Assembly (NCBI GenBank): GCA_030690985.1
Contig: JAUYFG010000212.1
Coordinates: 1 to 34,382, forward strand
Origin: Pseudomonadota bacterium
GTDB lineage: Bacteria > Pseudomonadota > Gammaproteobacteria > Burkholderiales > Thiobacillaceae
Reading direction: 5' to 3'
Length of the DNA stretch: 34,382 nucleotides
The translations under genes and the position numbers were made by a program. This document shows, piece after piece, positions 17,821-25,991 of the stretch. Positions within the stretch are counted from its first letter, which is position 1, and each line of letters opens with the position of its first letter. The notes below the pieces were generated by a model. The model did no database searches. It was given only the letters and a program-made list of their open reading frames with translations, and was not told the DNA's origin.

Positions 17821-17948
17821 GCGACAAAGCCAGCGACTTGCTGGACCAGCTCGCTGGCCTCAACGAACCCCAGTTGCGCCGGCTGCTGGTGGAACACCTC
17901 ACCAAACAGAAGCTGGGCCTGTACTGGGAAGCCGGCGTTATCGAGCAC
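17817..17948 (+). pseudogene. N-terminal fragment of a type III DNA methyltransferase (Mod)
   Basis: The GTG at 17817 begins SDKASDLLDQLAGLNEPQLR, then LLVEHLTKQKLGLYWEAGVIE. This matches the opening of type III modification methylases (the LTKQKLGLYWE block). Homology stops at about 17948, exactly where a family D palindrome begins. No DPPY or FxGxG catalytic motif follows, so the gene is broken. The overlap with the DUF2442 gene suggests the pair once shared an operon with a restriction-modification system. Confidence 0.7.
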
Positions 17949-18036
17949 GTAGGTTGGAAAAGCCGGCGTCTTCATGCCGGCGCCTTCCGACGACATGACG
18001 GCGGAAGGCGCGATAAGGCCGCTTTTCCGGCCTACG
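17949..18036. repeat. family D palindromic repeat interrupting the methylase remnant
   Basis: It starts GTAGGTTGGAAAAGCCGGCG and ends GGCCGCTTTTCCGGCCTACG. Internal arms GGCGCCTTCCG and CGGAAGGCGC pair as well. It lies between two pieces of dead coding sequence. The right half equals bases 1-35 of the window. Confidence 0.75.
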
Positions 18037-18037
18037 C

Positions 18038-18232
18038 GCTGCACTCTTCGTGGTTTCGAACACGCCGATGGGCAAAGTGAGCTGGTGGAATCGGGAACGG
18101 ACAGACTGGAAAGGCTTCGCCGACCGCCATGTGCTGTTCCAGAAGGACACCCCGGATTATGTGGAAGAGGTGTTCAAACGGTCGGTCGGCGTTGCTTGTG
18201 GGCAGGGCCAGCCCGATTTGCTGGCAAGATAG
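18038..18232 (+). pseudogene. unrecognised coding remnant after the repeat
   Basis: An open frame encodes VVSNTPMGKVSWWNRERTDW, then KGFADRHVLFQKDTPDYVEEVFKR, and stops at 18232, six bases before the binding-protein start. The composition is protein-like, but there is no ribosome site. It is probably the tail of whatever gene the family D repeat and deletion disrupted. I do not recognise the family and cannot say whether it belonged to the methylase. Confidence 0.45.
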
Positions 18233-18237
18233 CGCCC

Positions 18238-20469
18238 ATGCCGCGATTACTCCCCCTGCTCCTGGTTTTTCTTGCCGCCTGTTCCGGCCCGGTGAACAGC
18301 CCCTATCCCGCTTCCGATGCCGCTGCATCCATTGTTTATTCCGCCTTCGGCGAGCGCCCCAAGCACCTCGACCCGGCGCGCTCTTACAGCGAGAACGAGT
18401 ACATTTTTCTCGGCAACATCTACGAGGCGCCGCTGCAATACCACTATCTGAAACGGCCCTATCAGTTGGAGCCGCAGACCGCCGCCGCGATGCCGACGCT
18501 GCGTTATCTGGACGCTCAGGGGCGTGAACTGCCGGCTAATGTGGCGGCGGCGAAGGTCGCGGTGTCGGAGTACGAGATCCGCATCAAGCCGGGCATCCGC
18601 TACCAGCCGCATCCGTGTTTCGCCAAGGACGCAGCGGGCAAGCCGCGCTATGTGCCGATCGACCCGGAGGAACTGGAGCGCATCGCCCGCTTCGAGGATT
18701 TTCCGGAGAAGGGCAGTCGCGAGCTGACTGCCGCCGATTACGTCTACCAGGTTCGCCGTCTGGCGCACCCGCGCGTGCAATCGCCGATTCTGGGGCTGAT
18801 GGCGGATCACATCGTCGGCCTGAAAGACCTGGCGAAGGATTTGGGCAAGGCGGCCAAGGGTCAGCCGAAGGACGCTTATCTGGACATCGGCCGTTTCGAT
18901 TTTCCCGGCGCCTATGTGGTGGATCGCAGCACCTATCGCATCCGCATCAAGGGCAAGTACCCGCAGTTCGCCTACTGGCTGGCCATGCCTTTCTTTGCGC
19001 CGGTGCCGGAGGAGGCGGAGCGGTTCTACCGGCAGCCGGGCATGGCGGAGCGGAATTTCACCCTGGATTGGCAGCCGGTGGGCACGGGCGCCTATTACCT
19101 GGCCGAGAACGACCCCAACCGGGTCATGCGCCTGCAACGCAACCCGTATTACCACGACGATTTCTATCCGACGGAAGGCGACCCCGGTGACCGCGAGGCC
19201 GGAATGCTGGAGGACGCCGGCCGCCGTTTGCCGATGGTGGAGTCGGTGATCTATTCCCTGGAAAAAGAGGATGTGCCGTACTGGAACAAGTTCCTGCAGG
19301 GCTATTACGACGCTTCCGGGGTGAGTTCCGACAGCTTCGACCAGGCCATTCGCATGAATGCCCAGGGCGAGCCGGACCTGACCGACGACATGCGCAGCCG
19401 AGGCATCCTGCTGTCCACGGCGGCGCGGCCATCGCTCAACTACCTGGGCTTCAACATGCTGGACCCGGTGGTGGGCGGCTTGTCGGAGCGCGCACGAAAA
19501 CTGCGCCAGGCCTTGTCCATCGCCATCGACTACGACGAGTTCATTTCCATCTTCCTGAACGGGCGCGGCTTGCCGGGGCAGGGGCCGTTGCCGCCGGGCA
19601 TCTTCGGCTACCGGGACGGCGTGGCGGGGATCAACCCGGTGGTGTTCAAGGCAGATTGCGGAAATGACCGTGGGAGCCGGCTTGCCGGCGAATCGGACGC
19701 CGAGGCATCGCGAGCAAGCTCGCTCCTACGCGACGGTGCCGGCTGCGAAATCCGCCGCCGCCCCCTGGATGACGCGAAGAAACTTCTCGCCGAAGCCGGC
19801 TATCCCAACGGCCGCGACGCCGCCACCGGGCAGCCGCTCACGCTGTATTTCGACACCGCCGCGAGCGGCCCGGAGGCCAAGAGCCGGATGGACTGGTTCC
19901 GCAAGCAGTTCGCCCGGCTGGACATCCAGTTGGTGATTCGCGCCAGCGACTACAACCGCTTCCAGGACAAGATGAGCAAGGGCAGCGAGCAGATCTTCGA
20001 GTGGGGCTGGAACGCCGATTACCCCGACCCGGAAAACTTTCTGTTCCTGCTCTACGGCCCCAACAAGAAAGTCGGCGGTGGTGGCGAGAACGCGGCCAAC
20101 TACCACAACCCGGAATTCGACCGCCTGTTCGAGCGCATGAAGGACATGGACAACGGCCCGGAACGCCAGGCGGTGATCGACGCGATGGTGAAACTGGCGC
20201 GCGAAGACGCGCCCTGGATCTACGCCTTCCACCCCAAGAGCTTCGGCCTGCGCCACGGCTGGGTGAAGAATGCCAAGCCCAACCTGATGACCCACAACCT
20301 GCTCAAGTACCGCCGCATCGACCCGGCCGCGCGTGTCGCCTATCAGGCGAAGTGGAACCCGCCGGCGCAATGGCCGCTGCTGCTATTTGTGGCCGTGCTG
20401 GTGGCGTTGATCTGGCCGGCGGTGGCGGGGTATCGGCGGCGGTTGAAGGCGACAGCGGCGGGGGTATGA
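18238..20469 (+). CDS. oligopeptide-type ABC transporter, substrate-binding lipoprotein
   Basis: This 743-residue protein starts MPRLLPLLLVFLAACSGPVN, with a lipobox LAAC, so it is a lipid-anchored periplasmic protein. The extracellular solute-binding family 5 fold is shown by FGERPKHLDPARSYSENEYI, ELTAADYVYQVRRLAHP, PVGTGAYYLAENDPNRVMRL and GWNADYPDPENFLFLLYGP. A C-terminal hydrophobic helix (about 716-734, WPLLLFVAVLVALIWPAVAG) adds a second anchor, which is unusual for the family. Residues about 478-498 are encoded by a palindromic repeat (19670-19729) and replace a loop between GINPVVFK and RRRPLDDAKKLLAEAGYPNG. Together with the permeases and ATPase downstream it would import peptides. 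No clear ribosome site precedes ATG 18238. Confidence 0.92.
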   Translation: MPRLLPLLLVFLAACSGPVNSPYPASDAAASIVYSAFGERPKHLDPARSYSENEYIFLGNIYEAPLQYHYLKRPYQLEPQTAAAMPTLRYLDAQGRELPANVAAAKVAVSEYEIRIKPGIRYQPHPCFAKDAAGKPRYVPIDPEELERIARFEDFPEKGSRELTAADYVYQVRRLAHPRVQSPILGLMADHIVGLKDLAKDLGKAAKGQPKDAYLDIGRFDFPGAYVVDRSTYRIRIKGKYPQFAYWLAMPFFAPVPEEAERFYRQPGMAERNFTLDWQPVGTGAYYLAENDPNRVMRLQRNPYYHDDFYPTEGDPGDREAGMLEDAGRRLPMVESVIYSLEKEDVPYWNKFLQGYYDASGVSSDSFDQAIRMNAQGEPDLTDDMRSRGILLSTAARPSLNYLGFNMLDPVVGGLSERARKLRQALSIAIDYDEFISIFLNGRGLPGQGPLPPGIFGYRDGVAGINPVVFKADCGNDRGSRLAGESDAEASRASSLLRDGAGCEIRRRPLDDAKKLLAEAGYPNGRDAATGQPLTLYFDTAASGPEAKSRMDWFRKQFARLDIQLVIRASDYNRFQDKMSKGSEQIFEWGWNADYPDPENFLFLLYGPNKKVGGGGENAANYHNPEFDRLFERMKDMDNGPERQAVIDAMVKLAREDAPWIYAFHPKSFGLRHGWVKNAKPNLMTHNLLKYRRIDPAARVAYQAKWNPPAQWPLLLFVAVLVALIWPAVAGYRRRLKATAAGV
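19670..19729. repeat. palindromic repeat (E type) inside the binding-protein gene
   Basis: The 60-base sequence begins GTGGGAGCCGGCTTGCCGGC and ends GAGCAAGCTCGCTCCTAC, the form of intergenic REP sequences built from two small hairpins. It spans exactly 20 codons' length and keeps the reading frame open. Translation gives low-complexity residues (RGSRLAGESDAEASRASSLL) foreign to the family. Confidence 0.85.
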
Positions 20470-20513
20470 GTGCCACGGTGCGTTTCTTATCAAGGCGGCA
20501 ATCAATGACCCCA

Positions 20514-20557
20514 CCGTCATTCCCGCCCTCGGCCACGATCAGGGGCGGGAATGACGG
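20514..20557. repeat. hairpin between the binding protein and the toxin-antitoxin cassette
   Basis: CCGTCATTCCCGCCC (20514-20528) pairs perfectly with 20543-20557 around a 14-base loop. It lies 45 bases after the binding-protein stop. No U-run follows, so a terminator role is only possible. Confidence 0.6.
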
Positions 20558-20651
20558 CAACTTTGGTTGCCGGGCTAATAAAAAGGCGCTTGCCGATAAT
20601 GTTGGAATGGCTTACGGTAAGAATGTAATGCTTTCCTTACCGGAGAATGAA

Positions 20652-20882
20652 ATGAACACCATTGCCAAAGTCACAAGCAAGGGCCAGACCACGATTCCGC
20701 AGGAGATTCGCGCCTTGCTCAACGTGAAACCCGGTGATTTGCTCGCCTGGGAGTCGTTGGCCTCGGGCGAGGTGCGCGTGCGCCGGGTTGAGCCGCTCGA
20801 CCTGGAATACCTGCGCGCTGTGGAAGGCACCCTGTCGGAATGGGCGGGGGCGGCAGATGAGGAGGCTTACGGTGCCCTCTGA
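20652..20882 (+). CDS. AbrB/MazE-type antitoxin
   Basis: This 76-residue protein begins MNTIAKVTSKGQTTIPQEIR, then ALLNVKPGDLLAWE, the swapped-hairpin AbrB DNA-binding domain (the TSKGQTTIP motif). GGAG lies six to eight bases before ATG 20652, which fixes the start although the frame is open far upstream. The C-terminal YLRAVEGTLSEWAGAADEEAYGAL is the toxin-neutralising tail. It overlaps the PemK-like toxin gene by 11 bases. Confidence 0.9.
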   Translation: MNTIAKVTSKGQTTIPQEIRALLNVKPGDLLAWESLASGEVRVRRVEPLDLEYLRAVEGTLSEWAGAADEEAYGAL

Positions 20883-21285
20883 GGGAGTGCTCTCGGCCTG
20901 GCAGGTGGTGCGGGTGCCGTTCCCGTTCACCGACCGGCAAGCGGTCAAGAACCGTCCCGCGCTGGTTCTGTCCGATGCTGCCGCTTTCAATGCCCCGGCG
21001 GGACATGCCGTCATGGCCATGATTACCTCTGAGGCCAATGCGCCCTGGCCCCTGGATTGTCCGATTTTCGACCTTGAAATGGCGGGCCTGCCAGCGCCTT
21101 CCAAGGTGCGTTTCAAACTCTTTACCCTGGATCGGCGCCTGGTGCGCGGGATGCTTGGCCGATTGGCCGGCGAAGACGAGGCCCGCGTGCGCATGGGGCT
21201 GGCGCGATTGCTTGGGGAAGGGGGGGCGCCCTTGTTGCAGGAGGCCCGGGCTGGTTATGGCCCCTCGGGCCAGCCGGGTAGCTGA
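20872..21285 (+). CDS. PemK/MazF-like toxin
   Basis: This 137-residue protein (GTG start at 20872 with GAGGAG upstream) has VVRVPFPFTDRQAVKNRPAL, VLSDAAAF, VMAMITSE and SKVRFKLFTLDRRLV. It matches the PemK/MazF mRNA-interferase fold: a VPFPF-type first strand, then the KxRPALV strand. The partner is the AbrB-type antitoxin just upstream. The cassette sits between the transporter's binding protein and its permeases, with the first permease starting 12 bases after the toxin stop. Confidence 0.85.
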   Translation: MPSEGVLSAWQVVRVPFPFTDRQAVKNRPALVLSDAAAFNAPAGHAVMAMITSEANAPWPLDCPIFDLEMAGLPAPSKVRFKLFTLDRRLVRGMLGRLAGEDEARVRMGLARLLGEGGAPLLQEARAGYGPSGQPGS

Positions 21286-21297
21286 TAACCGCCGCGA

Positions 21298-22275
21298 ATG
21301 CTCAACTACCTCATCCGCCGCATCCTCTATGCCCTCCCCATCCTGCTGGGGGTGAACCTGCTGACCTTCGCGCTGTTCTTCATGGTCAACACGCCGGATG
21401 ACATGGCGCGCATCCATCTTGGCGCCAAACACGTCACGGCGGACGCCATTACCCGCTGGAAGGTCGAGCACGGTTACGACAAGCCCTTGTTCCTGAATGA
21501 AAAAGCGGCGGGGGCGGCGCAGGCCACGGATACCCTGTTCGTGGACAAGTCGCTCAAGCTGTTCGCCCTGGATTTCGGCGCCGCCGACGATGGCCGCGAC
21601 ATTGCCCGCGAGATCGGCACGCGCATGTGGCCAAGCCTGGCGATTGCGCTGCCCACCTTCCTGGTCGGCCTGCTGGCCTATATCAGCTTCGCCTTGTTGC
21701 TGGTGTTCTTTCGCGGCACCCGCCTGGACACCGCCGGGGTGGTGTTGTGCGTGGCGCTGATGTCGATTTCCGGCCTGTTCTATGTGATCGGTGGCCAGTA
21801 TCTGATGGGCAAGCTGTGGCACTGGTTTCCCATTTCCGGCTATCAGCCGGGGCTGGATGCCTGGAAGTTTCTGGTGCTGCCGGTGCTGGTCAGCGTGGTG
21901 GCGAGCATCGGCGATTCGACCCGCTTCTACCGCTCCCTGTTTTTCGAGGAAATCGCCAAGGACTACGTGCGCACTGCGCGTGCCAAGGGGCTGTCGGAAC
22001 TTCGTGTCCTGTTCCGCCATGTCCTGGGCAACGCGATGATCCCGATCCTGACCGGCGTGGTGGTGATGATTCCGCGCCTGTTCATGGGCAGCCTGATCAT
22101 CGAATCCTTCTTCGGCATTCCCGGCCTGGGCAGCTACACCATCGACGCCATCCAGGCGCAGGACTTCGCCGTCGTCCGCTCGATGGTGTTCCTGGGTTCG
22201 CTGCTCTATATCGTCGGCCTGGTGCTGACCGATATTTCCTACACGCTGGTGGACCCGAGGGTGAGGCTGGAATGA
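21298..22275 (+). CDS. peptide ABC transporter permease, OppB/YejB-like
   Basis: This 325-residue protein opens MLNYLIRRILYALPILLGVN, the conserved start of DppB/OppB permeases. About six membrane helices are visible. The EAA loop is DYVRTARAKGLSELRVLFRH (about residues 222-241), and the end is IPGLGSYTIDAIQAQDFAVV...LVDPRVRLE. It pairs with the second permease downstream to form the channel. The long periplasmic loop after helix 1 (about 35-100) is typical. The start lies 12 bases after the toxin gene. Confidence 0.94.
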   Translation: MLNYLIRRILYALPILLGVNLLTFALFFMVNTPDDMARIHLGAKHVTADAITRWKVEHGYDKPLFLNEKAAGAAQATDTLFVDKSLKLFALDFGAADDGRDIAREIGTRMWPSLAIALPTFLVGLLAYISFALLLVFFRGTRLDTAGVVLCVALMSISGLFYVIGGQYLMGKLWHWFPISGYQPGLDAWKFLVLPVLVSVVASIGDSTRFYRSLFFEEIAKDYVRTARAKGLSELRVLFRHVLGNAMIPILTGVVVMIPRLFMGSLIIESFFGIPGLGSYTIDAIQAQDFAVVRSMVFLGSLLYIVGLVLTDISYTLVDPRVRLE

Positions 22276-22292
22276 ACATGAGCCAAACAGGG

Positions 22293-22372
22293 GGCCCGGA
22301 TGGAGCGAGAGCGGAATCCGGGGGCGGTGCGTGGTGCGTTCCCCGGATTCCGCTGCGCTCCATCCGGGCTAC
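22293..22372. repeat. family A palindromic repeat between the permease genes
   Basis: The left arm is GCCCGGATGGAGCGAGAGCG and the right arm ends CTCCATCCGGGCTAC. It fills most of the 115-base gap between the two permease genes. Such repeats within operons often limit mRNA decay. Confidence 0.85.
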
Positions 22373-22390
22373 GAGTCTGGATGGTGTTTC

Positions 22391-23755
22391 ATGATCAAGC
22401 CCGTCCTGCTCTGGTCCGATGCCCTGATCCTGCTGCTCTTGTGGAGCGTGGTCGGCCTGGTCTGGCTGGCGCGTAACAACGAGGCACTGCGCGGCCCCTG
22501 GCGCCAGGTGATGCGGAATCGGGTGGGCGCCGGCACCGCCCTGATCCTCGCGGTCTATGTCGCTATCGGCCTGCTCGATTCCGTGCATTACGTCGAACGC
22601 CTGCCCGGCGCCCCCGGCCAGGCGGCGCAATACAGCGGCGAGGTGCGTTCCGCCCTGGACTGGGTGCTGACGCCACTCGCGCGGAACGTCGAAAAGACTT
22701 ATTCGGCGCCGTTCGCCACCCGTCTTTACGCCAAGGAAACCATGAAGGCGCCGGATGGCAGTGAAGTGCGCGATTTCCCCCGCCTGAAATACGGCGGCGC
22801 GCATCTGGCCGATGCGGAGAAGGACTTCTGGCCGGATCTGCTGGCGCGGGGGGGGCTGGGGATGTTGGGCGGGCTGGTGGCCTGGCTTTTTGTAGCGCCG
22901 GCTTCCAGCCGGCTCTTTAAACCAGCCGGCAAGGATGCCGGCGCTACAGGGGCGCGCCACGCGCTTTTGGCCATCTGCCTGCTCACCGGCCTGCTCATCG
23001 CGCTGGCGCCGCATTACCACCTCCTCGGCACCGACAAGGTGGGCCAGGACGTGCTCTACCTGTCGCTCAAATCCATCCGCACCGGCCTTTTGATCGGCAG
23101 CCTCACCACCCTGGTGATGCTGCCCTTCGCCCTGGGGCTGGGCATCGCCGCCGGCTATTTCGGCGGGCGGGTGGACGATGTCATCCAGTACCTCTACACC
23201 ACGCTCAATTCCATCCCCGGCGTGCTGCTCATCGCCGCTGCCGTGCTGGTGGTGCAGGTGCAGATCGAAGCGCACGCCGAACTGTTCAATACCGCCGCCG
23301 CGCGTTCCGATGTGCGCCTGCTGGCGCTCTGCGGAATCCTCGGCGTCACCGGCTGGACCGGCCTGGCACGGCTGTTGCGCGCCGAGGCGCTGAAGCTGCG
23401 TGAGCTGGAGTTCGTGCAGGCCGCGCGCGCCTTCGGGCTCCCCCACGGCCGCATCCTGCTGCGCCATTTGCTGCCCAATGTCATGCACCTGGTGCTGATT
23501 ACCGTGGTGCTCGACTTCTCCGGCCTGGTGCTGGCCGAGGCGGTGCTGTCCTACGTCGGCGTCGGCGTCGATCCGGGCATGATCAGTTTCGGCAACATGA
23601 TTAACGGCGCGCGTCTGGAACTGGCGCGCGAGCCGGTGGTGTGGTGGCAACTGGCCGCCGCTTTCCTGTTCATGTTCGTGCTGGTGCTGGCCGCCAACCT
23701 GTTCGCCGACCAAGTGCGCGAGGCGCTCGATCCGAAGTCGAGTGGACGCAAATGA
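22391..23755 (+). CDS. peptide ABC transporter permease, OppC-like, extended
   Basis: This 454-residue protein is longer than usual OppC/YejE (about 300-350). The N-terminus has two membrane helices and a periplasmic domain before the permease core, which starts at GTDKVGQDVLYLSLKSIRTG (about residues 213-232). The EAA loop is FVQAARAFGLPHGRILLRHL, and the end is LAANLFADQVREALDP. Residues about 168-186 (VAPASSRLFKPAGKDAGAT) come from a palindromic repeat at 22892-22947 placed next to a membrane helix. The ATG at 22391 follows the family A repeat. Its stop overlaps the ATPase start by four bases. Confidence 0.93.
   Translation: MIKPVLLWSDALILLLLWSVVGLVWLARNNEALRGPWRQVMRNRVGAGTALILAVYVAIGLLDSVHYVERLPGAPGQAAQYSGEVRSALDWVLTPLARNVEKTYSAPFATRLYAKETMKAPDGSEVRDFPRLKYGGAHLADAEKDFWPDLLARGGLGMLGGLVAWLFVAPASSRLFKPAGKDAGATGARHALLAICLLTGLLIALAPHYHLLGTDKVGQDVLYLSLKSIRTGLLIGSLTTLVMLPFALGLGIAAGYFGGRVDDVIQYLYTTLNSIPGVLLIAAAVLVVQVQIEAHAELFNTAAARSDVRLLALCGILGVTGWTGLARLLRAEALKLRELEFVQAARAFGLPHGRILLRHLLPNVMHLVLITVVLDFSGLVLAEAVLSYVGVGVDPGMISFGNMINGARLELAREPVVWWQLAAAFLFMFVLVLAANLFADQVREALDPKSSGRK
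22892..22947. repeat. family E palindromic repeat inside the OppC-like gene
   Basis: GTAGCGCCGGCTTCCAGCCG at the left and GCCGGCAAGGATGCCGGCGC followed by TAC at the right form an inverted repeat of 56 bases. Related sequence (GCCGGCAGGATGCCGGCGCT) occurs in the CRISPR trailer at 4719 and 4981. The reading frame runs through it without a stop. Confidence 0.85.
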
Positions 23756-25617
23756 AGACGCTCATGAAAGCGCATTTGCAAGGTCTCGCGGTCGAAAACC
23801 TGAGCGTCGAAATCGCCGCCGGCGGGCGCCTCCTGAAGCCGGTGGAGGGCGTCAGCTTCGCCATCGGCCCCAACGAATGCGTGGCCCTGCTGGGCGAATC
23901 CGGCTGCGGCAAGTCGATGACCGCGCTGGCCTTGATGCGTTTGTTGCCGGAAGGCGCGCGGGTGGCATCGGGCAGCGTGCGGCTCGAAGGCGAGGAACTG
24001 TTCGCCCTGCCGGAAGCGGCGATGGGCGCGGTACGCGGTGGCCGCCTGGCGATGATCTTCCAGGAGCCGCAGACCAGCTTGAACCCGGTGATGACCGTCG
24101 CCGAACAGATCGCCGAAGTGCTCGCCGCGCACCGCAAGCTCAACGGCGCAGCCGCGCAGGCCGAAGCCGGGCGCTTGCTCGAAGCGGTGGGCCTGGAGCG
24201 CGACAAACTCGCCGCCTACCCGTTCCAGCTTTCCGGCGGCCAGCGCCAGCGCGCCCTGATCGCCATGATGCTGGCGGGTGAGCCGGAAGTGCTGATCGCC
24301 GACGAGCCCACCACGGCGCTGGACGTCACCGTACAGGCGCAGATCCTGGCCTTGCTGCGCGACCTGCAACGGCAACGCGGCATGGGCCTGCTGCTGATTA
24401 CCCACGATCTCGACGTGGCGAGCGACATGGCCGACCGCGTCGCGGTGATGTATGCCGGCCAGATCGTCGAATGGGCCGACCGCGACAGCCTCTATGCCAC
24501 GCCGCGCCACCCTTACACGCAAAAGTTGTTCGCCGTGCTGCCGCGCCTGGAACGGCGCGGTGAACGCCTGGACAGCCTGCCCGGCCGCGTGCCGCCGCCC
24601 GATGCCGTCCTCATCGGCTGCCGTTTCGCGGAACGCTGCCCGGCGGTGTTCGCGCGTTGCCGGGTGGAAGCGCCAGGCTTCCACGAAGCGGCGCCGGGGC
24701 ATTTCGCGCGCTGCCATCTGGCCGAGGCGCAGAAACGTAGCCCGGATGCAGCGCAGCGGAATCCGGGGGAGCAACGTGACCATCCCCGGATTCCGCCTGC
24801 GGCTGCATCCGGGCTACAGGGTGGCGCGGTGCTAGAAGTCCGTGACCTCGCCGTCCACTTCCCCATCCGTCGTGGCCTGTTCCGCCACACCGTCGACCAC
24901 TTCAAGGCGGTGGACGGGGTCAGCCTTTCCATCCAGGCCGGCGAGACCTTGGCGCTGGTGGGTGAATCCGGCTGTGGCAAGAGCACGCTGGCGCGCGCGG
25001 TATTGCGCTTGATCGAACCCACGCGTGGCGAAGTGAGGGTGGCGGGCGTAGCGGTGGGGGGGCTTTCCGGCGAGGTGCTGCGGAAGAAGCGCGCCGAGAT
25101 GCAGATCGTGTTCCAGGACCCGTTTTCCTCACTCAACCCGCGTATGCGCGTCGGTGAAATCCTGGAGGAGGGCATGGCCGCACTGTTGCCGCTGACGGCG
25201 GCTGCCCGGCGCACGCGGATTGCGCAACTGCTGGACCAGGTCGGCCTGCCCGGCGATGCGGTCGGCCGCTATCCCCACGAGTTCTCCGGCGGCCAGCGGC
25301 AACGCATCGCCATCGCCCGCGCGCTGGCGGTACAGCCGAAACTCCTGATTCTCGACGAGCCCACCAGCGCGCTGGATGTCTCGGTGCAGGCGCAAATCCT
25401 CAACCTGCTGGCGGATTTGCAGGCGGCACATGGCCTGGCCTACCTGTTCATCACCCATAACCTGCCGGTGGTGGGCTACCTGGCGCAGCGCGTGGCCGTG
25501 ATGCGGGCGGGCCGCATCGTCGAAGAAGGCCCGGCGGAACGTCTGCTGACCGCGCCGCAGCATGAATACACCCGCTTGTTGCTGGATTCCGCGCCGGGAA
25601 AAGGCGCGCCCCGGTAA
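23752..25617 (+). CDS. fused double ABC ATPase (OppD-OppF / YejF type)
   Basis: This 621-residue protein contains two complete ABC ATPases. The first has Walker A GESGCGKS (48-55), a signature [10 protein letters not shown] and Walker [14 protein letters not shown]. It is followed by the Opp-type C-terminal extension with [13 protein letters not shown] (cysteines of the oligopeptide family). The second has Walker [10 protein letters not shown] (404-412), [15 protein letters not shown] and [12 protein letters not shown]. Both sites look active. The linker at residues about 329-355 ([20 protein letters not shown]...) is encoded by an 81-base family A repeat. Gene order (binding protein, permease, permease, fused ATPase) is like yejABEF. 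The start at 23752 overlaps the permease stop (ATGA). Confidence 0.95.
   Translation: MKTLMKAHLQGLAVENLSVEIAAGGRLLKPVEGVSFAIGPNECVALLGESGCGKSMTALALMRLLPEGARVASGSVRLEGEELFALPEAAMGAVRGGRLAMIFQEPQTSLNPVMTVAEQIAEVLAAHRKLNGAAAQAEAGRLLEAVGLERDKLAAYPFQLSGGQRQRALIAMMLAGEPEVLIADEPTTALDVTVQAQILALLRDLQRQRGMGLLLITHDLDVASDMADRVAVMYAGQIVEWADRDSLYATPRHPYTQKLFAVLPRLERRGERLDSLPGRVPPPDAVLIGCRFAERCPAVFARCRVEAPGFHEAAPGHFARCHLAEAQKRSPDAAQRNPGEQRDHPRIPPAAASGLQGGAVLEVRDLAVHFPIRRGLFRHTVDHFKAVDGVSLSIQAGETLALVGESGCGKSTLARAVLRLIEPTRGEVRVAGVAVGGLSGEVLRKKRAEMQIVFQDPFSSLNPRMRVGEILEEGMAALLPLTAAARRTRIAQLLDQVGLPGDAVGRYPHEFSGGQRQRIAIARALAVQPKLLILDEPTSALDVSVQAQILNLLADLQAAHGLAYLFITHNLPVVGYLAQRVAVMRAGRIVEEGPAERLLTAPQHEYTRLLLDSAPGKGAPR
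24737..24817. repeat. family A palindromic repeat forming the linker of the double ATPase
   Basis: GTAGCCCGGATGCAGCGCAG at the left and CTGCATCCGGGCTAC at the right form the same family A palindrome found between genes elsewhere. It is 81 bases, exactly 27 codons, and free of stops in this frame. It lies between the two ATPase modules, where an insertion would be tolerated. Confidence 0.88.
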
Positions 25618-25654
25618 CTGGTCATGGCCGATTGGCCGCCCCGTGTCCATGAAA

Positions 25655-25733
25655 CGTAGGATGTGGTGAGCGCTAGCGAACCGCATCAGGCAGCCGGGTT
25701 GATGCGGTTCGCTATCGCTCACCACATCCTACG
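25655..25733. repeat. family C palindromic repeat
   Basis: The arms are CGTAGGATGTGGTGAGCGCT and the complement ending GCTCACCACATCCTACG, around CAGGCAGCCGGGTT. It lies about 40 bases after the transporter operon's last stop. Confidence 0.85.
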
Positions 25734-25844
25734 CAGGGCTTCGATGCCGGCTGTTTCACAGTAACAACGACAAAAACCATAGCGGGTGATGTGTTGTTTT
25801 AGGGTCGAATTCGCCTGGTGTTACCCTACGCAGGCGTTGACCGA

Positions 25845-25955
25845 ATGCCGTAAAGGGCAACATCGCCGAAAGGCGGTTTACGCAAAGCCAAGGGCCTGAC
25901 CGGCCGTTCCTGGTTCGACCGGGGCGACCACACGGCGACCGGGTTACCCGGCGGG
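25845..25955 (+). ncRNA. cyclic-di-GMP-I (GEMM-I) type riboswitch
   Basis: Conserved pieces appear in the expected order. These are an outer stem GCCG (25847-25850) pairing with CGGC (25949-25952); AAAGGGCAAC; a CGCC-GAAA-GGCG tetraloop hairpin (25864-25875); ACGCAAAGCCAAGGGCCT (about 25880-25897), the hallmark core; a second arm with TGGTTCGACCGG; and GGGTTACC (25941-25948) closing the aptamer. The GAAA loop would dock into the second arm. It lies about 40 bases before the secreted protease gene, so c-di-GMP level probably sets protease expression. Assigned by pattern, without covariance scoring. Confidence 0.78.
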
Positions 25956-25971
25956 TGCTTCTGCTCCCGCC
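25950..25971 (+). promoter_or_regulatory. possible riboswitch expression-platform hairpin
   Basis: GGCGGG (25950-25955) can pair with CCCGCC (25966-25971). Three of its 5' bases (25950-25952) are also needed for the aptamer's closing stem, so the two structures exclude each other. The hairpin ends ten bases before the AGGAG ribosome site (25981-25985). No U-run follows, so control may be on translation or RNA stability rather than by termination. Confidence 0.5.
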
Positions 25972-25991
25972 ATGACGAACAGGAGAACCCC

